Shown: positions 29,801 through 37,700 of the stretch, piece by piece
Layout: the number at the start of each line of letters is the position of its first letter
Numbering within the stretch: position 1 is the first letter of the stretch
Assembly: GCF_040807025.1 (NCBI RefSeq)
Contig: NC_090947.1
Location: 558,001 to 622,000 of the forward strand
From: Struthio camelus
Taxonomy: Eukaryota > Chordata > Aves > Struthioniformes > Struthionidae
DNA length: 64,000 nt
Direction of reading: 5' to 3'
Notes under the pieces: model-generated
What the model was told of the DNA's origin: nothing
Database searches by the model: none
The model's input: only the letters and a program-made list of their open reading frames with translations
Program-made: the position numbers and the translations under genes

Positions 29801-32800
29801 AAATGTATGGCTCAAAAGATAAAAAAAATCCTATTTTACTTTGGCAGTTCATATATATTAAATACATAAAAGGTATATATCTGTGTGTGTGTGTGTGTGT
29901 GTGCATGTGCGCATTTAAAAAAAAAAAAAATCATGCAAACACCATCAGCTGATGTAAAATTCTAAGGAACTACCTGGAGAGAGAAATTTGCTAGTCAATA
30001 AAAGGTGTCTAAAGTCAAACACGCTTCAGATTTATGGGATCACTGGATGGTAAAAACTGTGGATTGGGGCAGTAGCAAGTTTCCAAAGCTTTTAATCAAC
30101 TCCATGAATTTAAGTGTCATGTAAAAGTATTATCAGATACACAGACAGTCATCCAACAAGAAGCAGCGTGTATGAACACCAAGAAAGCACGCTGATTCTC
30201 CCCCATCACAGAGAGATTCCCTCACCCCTCCCAGTACAACACAAGGACACTAGGAACACAGAGCATCCCAGGCCCCTTACGATGAGCCCAATTCTCAGTT
30301 TGCTTTCTGATAGCATGTAGCAAAGTAAAAGCTTCACTTTAGCCTTGAAGATGATGGGCAAGACATGCCATGCCACAGTACTACCAACAGCACTGTCCAT
30401 CGTAGCACCCTGAACAGGTTGCTGTACAGAAGAATACCCTGCCTTTCTGCAACTTCCAGTATATTTAAACTTTATTTCTCCAGGTCTGATCACTTAAAAA
30501 TGGCAATTGCAAGACACTCCTCAACTTGTATGGCCAGCACCACACGAGCATCCTAGAACTAGAAGAACAAGCCTTCCAAATTTTGTTCCACCCCCCCCCC
30601 CCCAAGAGGAACTGCCATGGGAGTATTGTGATGGAAGGATGCCACCATCTGACCAGCCCCAGGGCACTTGCCAGCATACAGGAATGCAAAAGCAAACACT
30701 ACACAGCTTAGTTCTCCCCAGTTTACCTCAAACATCATCTGCTTCTTTACATAACACTCTATATGCTTCAGAAATTACTACCAAAACAACATCCACAGAA
30801 AATGCAACAGAGCAGAACACCACATCAGCACTCACACAGAAACAGATCAAATAAATGAATTTTAGTCTCCCTCTTAAATATAGTGAGCATAAGCAAGAAG
30901 TGCTCTCAAACAAACCAAGAAGCAATTTCTAGCCTTTCTCAGACTGATGAAGAGCAGGAAGATTTCCTCGGAAGACATACATACTTTCTGCAAGGGCCTA
31001 CCATGTCAGATGCAGGAATAGCAAAGCCTTCTGACAGGTGAGGTTTGGCACATACAGGTCTGTTAATATGCTTTCTAGTTAACTCAAAAAATAGCACAGA
31101 TATATGTAACCTAGCAAGTCTAAATTGAAAGAACTAGCTTCCATTATCCACAAACAAGGCTTTCTCTTAAAAGCACAGATCTGTATTATTTAAAAAAAGA
31201 AGCAGCACTGAGCACTTGCTTTTTGTTATGTTTCTCAGTTATTAACTTGGTTATCAGTACTGCGCTCATTAAAAATAGTAATTTGAAGAAACTGACAAAG
31301 TTGGATACTTAGTAGCTGCCATATAATCACAATTTCCAGTTAATATACTGATTGGAATTACTAATCAGTGATAGCTTAAAATACATTTTAATAATGAGCT
31401 TTTATTCCTACATGGAAAAAAAAAAATACTGTTTTAAACAGGAAAACATTCACACTATATTCCTTTCCCTAGTCATTATTTAGCAGACTAAAAATTTAAG
31501 GATGCCAAGGACAATACAATAAAATGAACATACGATTCATACCTCTAGATTCACATAGTATCATAATGCAGCGACCTCAGAGGCCAACCTAAATCAGACT
31601 GCTACAACCTAGGCCATGCAACTAGCTATGGACTCCTGTCCCTTCCCGTTGCAAGCACTCTTACAACGATGCAGGGAGATGATTCAGGGACCTGATGCAG
31701 GTGAAAACCGAACATTTTTGTGGCAGTCCAGAGATGGACGTTATGTTGCCTTATGTAGGCCTGCATCACAGGAAGGTAACACTGTACCAGCTTACAGGCT
31801 GTACCAGCTTTCTCCTTTTCAAAATCAGCAACTCACACATTTGGCTTCCAAAGCTACACATAATATCTGTGTGCTTAATAAGCCCCAATAGATTTTTCTT
31901 CCTTTCATTTGTCCAGGTGTTTTGCGAAAATCTTCTGGCACCCACAATCCGCTAGCTAAATAATGAATCTCTGTGACATTTTTGTAAGTAGAGGAAGCAC
32001 TACATCCACCTCTGTCTTTCCAAAAACTTTTTCCTCTCCACAGCAATATTCATAGGATAGTCTGGGAGCTAATGATTTCCTTTTTTCTTTTCTTTTTTTT
32101 TTTTTTTTGTAAAGTATGACATATTTAGCACATAGTTTTTTAAAAAATTCAAGATGCAGCACTGACTGTACACAAAACTCAAAACGTAATGCAAGTCTGT
32201 ACTTTTTTTTCCAATGGCAAACAACAGCTGTACAACAGGTGGGAACTAATAACTTGTTCAAGGCAAGTATATCACATTTTTCTAACTAGCTATAAACATA
32301 CTACACTTAGAGAGGGTTTTTGCAAAGGAAATATTAATAGAACTCCTGCCACAGCTAATCTAGCTTTTCAACCTGAAGAACTCCTGTTCTCAAAGTTCTC
32401 TCTCAATCTTAATCCAAAAATTAATCATGCAACCATTCTCCAACATAGTGTCCATACAGCATGTGTCAAGCCAGAGAGGACCAGCTATTGAGGAACTGCC
32501 GAGGGTGCACCAGAGAACGTGGCAGCTCTGACAGCATCCAGGTGCGAAAGGCCAGGGATGGAGGAGCTGCCCACAATCAAGCTGCTTCTGTGCAGCTCCA
32601 GCCACAACCCCTACTCTCCACCAACAATGCTCTCTAATTGCCTTCTACATGGGACTGGGAGGAGGATGGAGCTGAGCACAGAAGACAGCTGAAAACACAC
32701 CTATAGGAGAATCACTAGGACTGGACTCAAGGAAGAAGGGGCTGGAACACAACAGAAAAAGACCATCCCCTCCCAGCTACATCCCCCATTCCAGTCCCAC

Positions 32801-34134
32801 TGGGGTAAGGAGAAGGGGGAACCCTGCAGCTGCAGCCTGGTGAGCTTCTGCCTCATTGAGTGGACAACGCCTGCACTATCACACTGCAACAAATTCCTAG
32901 AGGGGAATCGTGACAATAACAGCCCACAGAGCAACAGAAATGCTGAATGAAAACAAAAATCTGTCATTCCTAATCAGCTTTTTAAATAGCATCATTACTA
33001 AAACAAAGCAGAAGTTTCTAAGAGAGTTAATGCATATTAAGTGCTACCCCTCTAACAGGCAATAACTACCACCAGAACATTATCTTTATGCACCAGTCCC
33101 ATCACACATGCTCACTATATAGCCCCACGAAGCTACACATAAATGAAGACAGGTACCTGCTAAAAGTGCGTGAAGCGCTCACTGATATCAGAACTGGAAA
33201 CAAACTAAATAAACCCAGCTCCTCAGTAATGTATCCATGGTTGCAAGGGCAAGCAGACTAGTCACTGAAGTAGTAAAATAGACAATTCTTATTCTTGGGA
33301 ATTCTCATCTGAAATACAGTATTTCCAGAAATGCTAACTGCATGGAAACCTGGCTAAAAATGGGAACTTCACTGGAAAAAAAAAAACACCACCCGTAGGA
33401 AGACGTATGTACTGTCCTAAGTTGCTCCTTGCTCACTGAAGATAACGTTTTACTTTTTTAAGAGTGAGAAAAGCATTACAGAGAACCAGCACCCAGGAAG
33501 TATTGTTAGGCGCACTTCTTTCAGACAGAGCCATGCTGCTTGTGTATTCTCTTAGCTCTTGACACATCTCCAAATTGACATCCACGCTGAAAACACGTTT
33601 CTGTAGTGCTGCTGTCTAAACAACTAATACAACACCACTGCTGGGCTGGGGGGGGGGGGGAGGAAGGGGGAAGGACAGTAAGCACCGACTCTGTAATGCA
33701 ATTAGGGGGGAAACACGCTGTGTTTCTAGGGAAAAACAAGTTTCTACGGAGGACCAAGCTGGCGTCCCTCAGCAGAAGGCGGACACTCGTCGCGAGCACG
33801 GGCAATGCAGCAGACGGGGACGGGGAGCAGCACAACGGCCCCGGACCCGGCGGGGCAGGCGGTGCGGAGCCCTGCCCGGGCGGGACGGCGCTGGTAGTGC
33901 CTGCTGGCGACGAGGACCGTGCCCGGTGCCAGTCACTCCCCCCAGCCAGGGCTCCTGCCGCCTCCCCCCCCCCCCCCGTGCCCACCGCGGGCCCGGCCCG
34001 GACCGCGGCGCACGGCAGGGCAGGGCGCGAGGCGGCGGCGGCGCACGCTCCCTCCTCCCCCTCAGCGGTCCCGCCGGCACCTTGGCTCTGCCGGCCTCCA
34101 GCTTCTTCCTGCGCGCCTCCTCCTCGTCGTCCAT
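1..34134 (-). CDS. PCNT: PCNT (pericentrin), 5' half, 20 coding exons, runs off left edge
   Basis: Pericentrin is a large coiled-coil scaffold of the pericentriolar material that anchors gamma-tubulin complexes and other centrosome proteins. Twenty exons can be joined in frame with GT-AG introns, giving about 1,910 codons. The start [18 protein letters not shown], then [12 protein letters not shown], then the exon with [20 protein letters not shown], then [18 protein letters not shown] and [15 protein letters not shown] follow human pericentrin in order. Nearly all of it is heptad-type coiled coil. The C-terminal PACT/calmodulin-binding region is outside the window. AKAP9 is the paralogue and shares the N-terminal motif, but the exons from 15.08 kb leftwards fit PCNT and not AKAP9, and the divergent C21orf58 neighbour confirms PCNT. 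Unusual: an extra AKAP9-like block (residues about 89-1183) including an 825-codon exon. Orthology is very secure; exon joins are read by eye. Confidence 0.95.
159..1551 (-). other. PCNT intron 19
   Basis: AT-rich intron. Apart from a short A-tract near 1167 I see no exon, RNA gene or recognisable mobile element. Confidence 0.8.
1552..2027 (-). CDS. PCNT: PCNT coding exon 19
   Basis: 476 bases. [20 protein letters not shown], later [20 protein letters not shown] and [14 protein letters not shown]. Human pericentrin has [37 protein letters not shown] and VKEDCALQLMLARS in the same order. Acceptor acgttcacag, donor gtaagt, phase 2 out. Strong coiled coil throughout. Confidence 0.95.
2028..4029 (-). 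other. PCNT intron 18
   Basis: Intron holding the (GA)38 microsatellite listed separately. No other recognisable element; open frames here lack coiled-coil character and splice context. Confidence 0.8.
2729..2804 (+). repeat. (GA)38 microsatellite
   Basis: Uninterrupted GA dinucleotide run of 76 bases within PCNT intron 18. On the PCNT sense strand it reads (TC)38, a pyrimidine tract. Length is likely polymorphic between individuals. Confidence 0.98.
4030..4268 (-). CDS. PCNT: PCNT coding exon 18
   Basis: 239 bases, giving [20 protein letters not shown] and then [20 protein letters not shown], ending EEMEK. Human pericentrin has the equivalent VLGLETEHKVQLSLLQTELK, ending DDLEK. Acceptor gtttattcag, donor gtaatt, phase 0 out. 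Confidence 0.93.
4269..5160 (-). other. PCNT intron 17
   Basis: AT-rich intron of about 0.9 kb. No repeat or other feature recognised. Confidence 0.75.
5161..5377 (-). CDS. PCNT: PCNT coding exon 17
   Basis: 217 bases, [20 protein letters not shown] and then coiled coil to EEHIK. Contains the [12 protein letters not shown] stretch resembling human HRHQLEALESPL. Acceptor tgttatgtag, donor gtaaga, phase 1 out. Confidence 0.9.
5378..6387 (-). other. PCNT intron 16
   Basis: About 1 kb of intron. I see nothing in it that can be named. Confidence 0.75.
6388..6475 (-). CDS. PCNT: PCNT coding exon 16
   Basis: 88 bases that complete a split codon to give 30 codons, [20 protein letters not shown] then [10 protein letters not shown]. 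Acceptor gtcttctcag, donor gtagga. Phase 2 in and 0 out, consistent with its neighbours. Confidence 0.87.
6763..7027 (-). CDS. PCNT: PCNT coding exon 15
   Basis: 265 bases. [20 protein letters not shown], then [20 protein letters not shown] and [13 protein letters not shown], a close match to human pericentrin (LHEQLLARTSRVEDLEQLK, LEQLRIYFEKKLRDAE). Acceptor ccatctcag, donor gtgatc, phase 2 out. Confidence 0.95.
7028..10684 (-). other. PCNT intron 14
   Basis: 3.7-kb intron with several T/A homopolymer runs (about 9508, 9762 and 10009). No exon with coiled-coil coding or mobile element was recognised; the open frames near 8.0-8.5 kb have no familiar content. Confidence 0.75.
10685..10796 (-). 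CDS. PCNT: PCNT coding exon 14
   Basis: 112 bases reading [20 protein letters not shown] then [17 protein letters not shown]; human pericentrin has LKAQSQEEIRRLWSQLDSAR here. Acceptor cttccatag, donor gtatgg, phase 1 out. Confidence 0.94.
10797..11300 (-). other. PCNT intron 13
   Basis: About 0.5 kb of AT-rich intron; nothing further seen. Confidence 0.75.
11301..11437 (-). CDS. PCNT: PCNT coding exon 13
   Basis: 137 bases; with the carried base gives 46 codons, [20 protein letters not shown] then [15 protein letters not shown]. Counterpart of human LESHHQAAIEKLREDLQSEH. Acceptor attttgtag, donor gtaaat, phase 0 out. Confidence 0.92.
11438..12586 (-). other. PCNT intron 12
   Basis: About 1.15 kb of intron with a T-run near 12488. 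No other feature recognised. Confidence 0.75.
12587..12761 (-). CDS. PCNT: PCNT coding exon 12
   Basis: 175 bases reading [20 protein letters not shown] and on; it matches human pericentrin LKEDWESEKDLCLENLRKEL, AKHQSEMEDLQ in order. Acceptor actctgttag, donor gtaagt, leaving one base (phase 1). Confidence 0.92.
12948..13006 (-). CDS. PCNT: PCNT coding exon 11
   Basis: 59 bases that with the leftover G of exon 10 give 20 codons, [20 protein letters not shown]. Acceptor ttatttcacag, donor gtaaaa; phase 1 in, phase 0 out. Confidence 0.87.
13007..14828 (-). other. PCNT intron 10
   Basis: 1.8-kb intron with an A-tract of about 20 bases near 13730 and a short 10-bp tandem repeat at 13961. A 162-codon minus-strand open frame at 14226-14714 has no recognised homology and no suitable splice context. 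Confidence 0.7.
13961..14000 (+). repeat. Short tandem repeat, 10-bp unit
   Basis: Unit tttactatgg occurs as tttactatgg, taaactatgg, tttactatgg and a degenerate tatttactgg. Four units in tandem inside PCNT intron 10. Confidence 0.8.
14829..15084 (-). CDS. PCNT: PCNT coding exon 10, diagnostic for pericentrin
   Basis: 256 bases starting [20 protein letters not shown], followed by [20 protein letters not shown]. This is near-collinear with human pericentrin ([15 protein letters not shown], then ELREMLNSRRAQELALLQSR) and is the clearest proof that the gene is PCNT rather than AKAP9. Phase 0 in, phase 1 out (TTA G|gtatta). Confidence 0.96.
15085..16083 (-). other. PCNT intron 9
   Basis: 1-kb AT-rich intron. 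No named feature found. Confidence 0.75.
16084..16260 (-). CDS. PCNT: PCNT coding exon 9
   Basis: Fifty-nine codons (residues 1125-1183), phase 0, acceptor tctgtgcag and donor gtataa. [20 protein letters not shown] is charged coiled coil; Gln-rich at the end (QIQIQSQ). It directly precedes the exon where clear similarity to human pericentrin resumes. Confidence 0.88.
16487..16579 (-). CDS. PCNT: PCNT coding exon 8
   Basis: Thirty-one codons (residues 1094-1124), phase 0, reading [20 protein letters not shown] and on to ALIKK. Acceptor cctgttttcag and donor gtaagc. Highly charged coiled coil; it lies only 85 bases after exon 7. Confidence 0.88.
16665..19139 (-). CDS. PCNT: PCNT coding exon 7, giant 825-codon exon
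   Basis: A 2,475-base exon (residues 269-1093), phase 0 at both ends, acceptor atttttaag and donor GAG|gtaggc. The first ~290 residues are coiled coil; [16 protein letters not shown] and [20 protein letters not shown] resemble AKAP9 segments in the same order. A less coiled acidic stretch follows (about exon residues 275-430, rich in Glu, Ser and Asp). The last ~390 residues return to strong coiled coil with an internal 32-residue repeat (KTxLEExLxxxEQxLxKAE, 17.07-17.23 kb). Human pericentrin has no such exon to my knowledge, whereas AKAP9 does have a giant exon in this region. The absence of stops over 2.5 kb and intact splice sites argue for a functional exon. Confidence 0.93.
19140..20459 (-). 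other. PCNT intron 6
   Basis: 1.3-kb intron preceding the giant exon. No mobile element or additional exon recognised. Confidence 0.75.
20460..20624 (-). CDS. PCNT: PCNT coding exon 6
   Basis: Fifty-five codons (residues 214-268), phase 0 at both ends, acceptor gtattcag and donor gtaaag. It opens with a basic patch ([12 protein letters not shown]) and continues as coiled coil ([21 protein letters not shown]). Positionally it corresponds to the AKAP9 segment after LQQAR. Confidence 0.88.
20625..22280 (-). other. PCNT intron 5
   Basis: 1.7-kb intron with T-rich runs near 21008 and 21455. Nothing else identified. Confidence 0.75.
22281..22424 (-). CDS. PCNT: PCNT coding exon 5, AKAP9-like
   Basis: Forty-eight codons (residues 166-213), phase 0 at both ends, acceptor attcgtgtag and donor gtgtga. 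The stretch [20 protein letters not shown] closely matches the LTxxLQQARxxxD segment of AKAP9. I know of no equivalent in mammalian pericentrin. Confidence 0.88.
22425..24543 (-). other. PCNT intron 4
   Basis: 2.1-kb intron, nearly half of it (23.48-24.42 kb) a CR1 fragment. The rest is AT-rich with no named feature. Confidence 0.8.
23480..24418 (-). mobile_element. CR1 LINE fragment (reverse transcriptase C-terminal part), decayed
   Basis: On the minus strand the frame reads [20 protein letters not shown] followed by CADDTKL, the reverse transcriptase catalytic region of CR1, where the usual first residue (F or Y) of the ADD box is Cys. Downstream the familiar CR1 stretches ([13 protein letters not shown] and others) are in different frames, so the copy is inactive. 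The canonical CR1 3' tail is not seen at the low-coordinate end. It lies in the same orientation as PCNT, about 130 bases from exon 4. Confidence 0.9.
24544..24723 (-). CDS. PCNT: PCNT coding exon 4
   Basis: Sixty codons (residues 106-165), beginning [15 protein letters not shown] and passing into heptad coiled coil ([19 protein letters not shown]). Donor CAG|gtatgt. The acceptor is placed after the pyrimidine-rich stretch ending taatgaag because it alone gives phase 0; this is the less certain end. This coiled coil sits where AKAP9 begins its long N-terminal coiled coil. Confidence 0.82.
24724..25680 (-). other. PCNT intron 3
   Basis: About 1 kb of AT-rich intron with no feature recognised. 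Confidence 0.75.
25681..25731 (-). CDS. PCNT: PCNT coding exon 3 (17 codons)
   Basis: Short in-frame exon, [17 protein letters not shown] (residues 89-105), with acceptor tttaacag and donor gtaagt, phase 0 at both ends. The good splice sites and the phase match to exons 2 and 4 support it. It could be skipped without shifting the frame. No direct counterpart in human pericentrin was recognised. Confidence 0.7.
25732..27901 (-). other. PCNT intron 2
   Basis: 2.2-kb intron with a purine tract at 27001 and a T-run near 26262. No exon or mobile element recognised. Confidence 0.75.
27001..27081 (+). repeat. GA/GGA-rich purine tract
   Basis: About 80 bases of nearly pure purine (gagagaga, then mixed ggga and gaga units) on the plus strand. 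Low-complexity sequence in PCNT intron 2; a similar but shorter purine stretch lies at about 25872-25918. Confidence 0.9.
27902..28111 (-). CDS. PCNT: PCNT coding exon 2
   Basis: Seventy codons (residues 19-88), phase 0 at both ends. It begins [12 protein letters not shown] and holds a basic stretch, [12 protein letters not shown], resembling human pericentrin exon 2 (LAHFRQRKTK, then a Lys-rich tract). Acceptor ttctgcacag and donor gtaaat. It joins directly to the LEAGRAK end of exon 1. The second half is acidic and Thr-rich. Confidence 0.93.
28112..34080 (-). other. PCNT intron 1
   Basis: 6-kb first intron. It contains a TG run (29882-29903), a 13-base C-tract (30591-30603) and T-runs near 29322 and 32095. 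A stretch at about 31545-31620 may be a very old CR1 3' end, but the match is weak. GC content rises towards the promoter from about 33.75 kb. Confidence 0.75.
29882..29903 (+). repeat. (TG)11 microsatellite
   Basis: Eleven TG units in PCNT intron 1, followed by an alternating purine-pyrimidine stretch (catgtgcgca). Confidence 0.9.
34081..34134 (-). CDS. PCNT: PCNT coding exon 1 (start codon)
   Basis: Eighteen codons, [18 protein letters not shown], then donor gtgccg; the exon ends in phase 0. The ATG at 34134-34132 has a strong Kozak context (gcgccATGG). An in-frame TTG lies 11 codons upstream but no upstream ATG is visible, so this ATG is chosen. The motif KxEAGRxK is shared by pericentrin and AKAP9. 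Confidence 0.92.
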
Positions 34135-34452
34135 GGCGCGGGCCGGCGGGACCGCGCACCGCCCCAACTGTCACGCCGAAGGGGCCACAGAAGTTTCGGT
34201 CATGGCCGCCCCAGAGCCTTCTCCCCGCCCTCCTGGGCTCAGCTGGCCAACCGCGAAGCCATAGCAGCCAACGCTGGCCAATGAGAGGGCAGGGGCCGGC
34301 CTCACCCCCTCGGGCGGGAGGTAGGAAGCTCTCCAGGGATTGGAGAGAATCGGCGGAGCCTTGAGGGGTGCCAACCAATGGTGAGAGCAACCGTTACTCT
34401 AGCCCCACCCTCTCCCCCTAACTGACTCCTGGGATTGACAGAGCAAGTCGGA

Positions 34453-34466
34453 GCGCGCGCGCGCGC
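34453..34466. repeat. (GC)7 alternating run
   Basis: Fourteen bases of alternating G and C inside the CpG island, a sequence type able to adopt left-handed Z-DNA. It lies about 320 bases upstream of the PCNT start codon. Confidence 0.85.
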
Positions 34467-34735
34467 CTTGTGGTGGCGGCGGCAGTGACGCCCCCGCCTC
34501 CTCCCCCGCCGGCCGGCCGCGCCCGCCCCTCTTTCAGGAACCGCCGATGGGAAACCCCGCCCGCCGAGGGCTGGGCTACGCCGGCTGGCCGGTTTCAAAG
34601 GCGCCTCCAGGCTTGGTCCCCGCCCAAGGGCGGGAGCCAGCCAATAGGGAGAGGGGTGCCTCTGCCGCGGGAAAACCGAGCCGGCCATTCGCGAGCGGCG
34701 GCGCTCCGCCCCGCGCGCGTGGCCGCAGGGAGGGA

Positions 34736-34748
34736 GCGGTTAAACCGC
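34736..34748. promoter_or_regulatory. 13-bp palindrome GCGGTT-A-AACCGC
   Basis: Perfect inverted repeat with 6-base arms and one central base inside the shared promoter. It could be a dimeric factor site; which factor is not determinable here. Confidence 0.5.
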
Positions 34749-35429
34749 CGGCGCCGCCCCAGCCCCGCCCGATGCTTCGCAGTGAGGCGGCTTCGCCGGG
34801 CGAGGCTTCATGTTGACGCCGCTCCCGCGCTTTCGACTCGTCGGCTTTTGCGTTAGTCAAATATTGGTCCCCGTTTATTGGCCACCTCCGTGTTCCTAAT
34901 TCAGTTGCAGATGGGGGCACCTTCCTGACACGCGTGGTTTTTTAGTCCACTTTGATTATAGGCTTTCTTCAACGTGTGACGTTACCCTTTACCAGCACAG
35001 CGTAGCCTGTGTTTTATGTGTATTTTGTCCGCCGGCTTTGAGCGTGCCCCTGCTTGTTTTCCTTTCACCAAGTGACCGCATGGGGTGTACCAGCCAACTG
35101 CAGCGCTCTTGTTCTGTAAACCAAGACCTAACGGATAACGGAGGGGAGCAGTCCACGCTCAGGGCTCCCCAGTGAAAGCTGAGGACGCTATGGGCAAGGC
35201 AATGGGTCGCTAAAGGCATTTTCCCCTATGCTTTGGAAAGCCTATCTGTGCCCCCAGTCGAGATGCAGGTTTTTTAAACCGCTGCGGAGGCCCCTGGGAA
35301 ACGGGATGTGTTAGCTTTCTGTTTGTTCAAGGCCCATTTGGAAGAGCGGGAGTCTCAATGACCAAACCGTGCAAGGGCTTTTGACCGGACAGGGAGAAGA
35401 AGTGAACTCCTAGGACTCTTCTGGTCAAA

Positions 35430-35448
35430 CCCCCCCCCCCCCCCCCCC
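35430..35448 (+). repeat. Poly-C tract (19 bases)
   Basis: Nineteen consecutive C. Similar tracts flank the promoter: 13 G at 33648-33660, 14 C at 33964-33977 and 13 C at 30591-30603. Confidence 0.95.
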
Positions 35449-37024
35449 GGCTTTGCCAGCCCCTTTCCTGTTTCGGTTTAGTTGTTTTTCCTGGGAGTAC
35501 AACCAGGTCCTGTGACCCTGCAGTCGGTGTTCTTAGTTTATACCCAGTCAACGCTAAGAAAAGAGATGCTGTATGAGAAGTCACCGTTACGAAGTTTCTT
35601 AGCGCAAAAATCTTGTTAGTTGACCCCACGTGAGAAGAAAAAGGAAACTGGTAAACTTAGAAGAAAAGTTTATTTCTTGTAATAAAAATTATAAGGGTTA
35701 ATCTGTTAAATCGGATATGCCACTTCAAATTTGGTTTAAAATGTTACTGCTTTGCTTTCTCCAGAGACAAGTTTATTGAAAAAATAGATTTAAACAACCA
35801 ACGCTTGCCTATTTTCTTATAGTTCCTGTCTATTTGATAAAATCTCAGGACTTTTTAGTGCTAATCTAATTAGGCTCAAGCGTTTGCGCAGTCTGGAAAT
35901 CTTTGAACAAGGCCCATCTTTGGTGGCATGTCTGAGCTTGCTGGCCAGCAGCCAGCGCAAGCAACACCGTTTGGCTGCTGTCCTTGTCTGGAGTTTTGTC
36001 AGCATGTTTTACCGCCACGTCATCCGTTTCTGCCGAGGCCGATCCTACCTGACGTTATGATAAGAGCAATAGAGGTCATTTACATCTAGACTAAATTCGC
36101 AGCGGCACTGACAACGCTGCACTAAGGCAAGCCCAGTAACGAATGAAACCGGACTGACAATTGTGGATCCTGCTGCAGCACACGTGCAAATAAATGAGCA
36201 GCATTTGCAGAGAACAGTAGCTTGTCATTGTCTTACATGAAGAGTTAATTATAATTGGGTTCAAACGGGGATCCGTTTTTTCAGAAATGGGTAAGTGTCG
36301 GTAAAAATCATCACTACACGTTGGTATATGATAATGGCATGAATTAACTCCAATTGAAAAGATTATATTCATATATTTAGCTTCTCATGCAGATAGGAAA
36401 TTTTGTTTACAGTATTTACAACCAACTGGCAGCCTCCTGGCCTGCAGAAACGATCTCTAACAGGACAGCGGTGACAGCATTAGCCCTTATATGCAATATA
36501 TGTCATTGTAGCATAATTTCCATGGCAGATGGAGTTAGCGTTCAGTTCTCTCTGATGCCAATGAGTACAGTTGTCCCCACAGCATAGGGGAATCAGGGAT
36601 TAAGCAAAATGTCTCCAAGATATCTGCTTATCTTTCACCTTAGACTCCACAGTGCAGCACAGGATTTTCAGTTGTTAATTTGCTACATTAAAACTGGCAG
36701 ATGCAGAAATTAATTGCTTGCAAGGAAATTATACTTACTTCCCAGTTGGTGAACTGATCTATTTCCCCTCCTACCCCCCCCCCCATCTTATCTAACTTAT
36801 TTACTTACCTCATAAGTAGTAAATATGATTGGAATATATGCATGAAAGCACCCTTCCAAGTCTGAAATGATAACGATTCCTCCCTGTGGAACTAGAACCT
36901 GAGAGTTCATCTGCTCTGGATAAACGGCTTCCAGGCTCGTGGATTAGGGTTTTTTTTCTAGTGTGCTTTGGAAATTACAGCAATTTAAATGAAGGACGTG
37001 GAGTTTCAAAATCAATAACAGAAA

Positions 37025-37700
37025 TCATAGAAATGTGGTACTAACCTGAGCCTCACAAGGTCATCTAATCCATTTTTATATCAGAGGAGGGGTCAGATAT
37101 GCCTATGCTATTCTTCACAGCTATTTTTCTGAATTATTTTTAAACACCTTCTATGAAAGCCTTTTCTTAGGTAGCCATTCTGTCATTTATCTTACTGTAT
37201 AATTAGGAAGTTTTTCTTGTTTGCATCAGGTTTTTATCTCCCCTGCTGTAGACTAGCCAAATACTTCTTGCCTAGTCTTTTTAGACAGAAAAGAATTGAC
37301 CGTGTGCTCTTCATTGTATCCTTCTATTTAAAGATTGCTAGCCTGTCCGCCTTTCATCATTTACTTACTAGCTAAAGCAAAGCCAGTTCTTTCAAGCCTT
37401 CCTCATAGCTTATGTTTTGGAAGCATATCTTTTTTATCATTTTCTTCCGGACTGCCTTTCCCTCTTAAAATGCCATGTCTAAAATTAGGCACAGTATTGT
37501 ATTCAAGCTGTGACTTAAGCACTGCTAAATAGAGCAGAATAATGGTCTCCTGTGAGGTCCACACAACACTCCTGTTAACACATTACAAAATTAAATTTGT
37601 CCTTTATTTTTTCCATCATCATGTTGATTTATGATCACTAGTGTGTGATTCACTGTAACTGTAGATCCCTTTCTGCAAAGTCCTATCATGTCTGGCTGTC
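37025..37700 (-). mobile_element. Decayed CR1/L3-type LINE 3' fragment
   Basis: The low-coordinate end reads atcatagaaat, then ctcacaaggtcatctaatcca, the reverse complement of the usual CR1 3' end (tggactagatgacct and so on to tctatgat). At about 37660-37680, tgtagatccctttctgcaaa is also CR1-like. No frame survives, so it is an old copy. Confidence 0.65.

Larger units (their letters stand above)
33750..34900. promoter_or_regulatory. Bidirectional CpG-island promoter of PCNT and C21orf58
   Basis: About 1.1 kb of very GC- and CpG-rich DNA, unlike its AT-rich surroundings, covering PCNT exon 1 and the space between the divergent genes. CCAAT boxes occur in both orientations at 34278, 34339 (ATTGG), 34375, 34641, 34863 (ATTGG) and 34877 (ATTGG), with many GC boxes. 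A (GC)7 run lies at 34453-34466 and a palindrome at 34736-34748. There is no clear TATA box, as expected of a housekeeping CpG-island promoter. PCNT is transcribed leftward; C21orf58 is inferred to start to the right, but its first exon and the transcription start sites cannot be fixed from sequence alone. Confidence 0.85.

Noticed and set aside
31545-31620. Possible CR1 3' end in PCNT intron 1
   Set aside because: Only a weak resemblance (catagtatcataatg, then cctcagaggccaacct); too degraded to call by eye.
1-34134. Identification of the minus-strand gene as AKAP9
   Set aside because: Exons 1-8 alone could suggest it, but exons 10-20 follow pericentrin in sequence and order, and the divergent C21orf58 neighbour is specific to PCNT.
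34135-34167. Upstream in-frame extension of PCNT by 11 codons
   Set aside because: The codon at 34167 is TTG, not ATG; the ATG at 34134 has a good Kozak context and matches the known length of the pericentrin N-terminus.
33521-34390. Long minus-strand open frame (289 codons) over the CpG island, and overlapping plus-strand frames
   Set aside because: GC-rich DNA has few stop codons by chance. The frame differs from the PCNT exon 1 frame and the composition (Gly/Ala/Pro/Arg) is that of translated CpG-island sequence.
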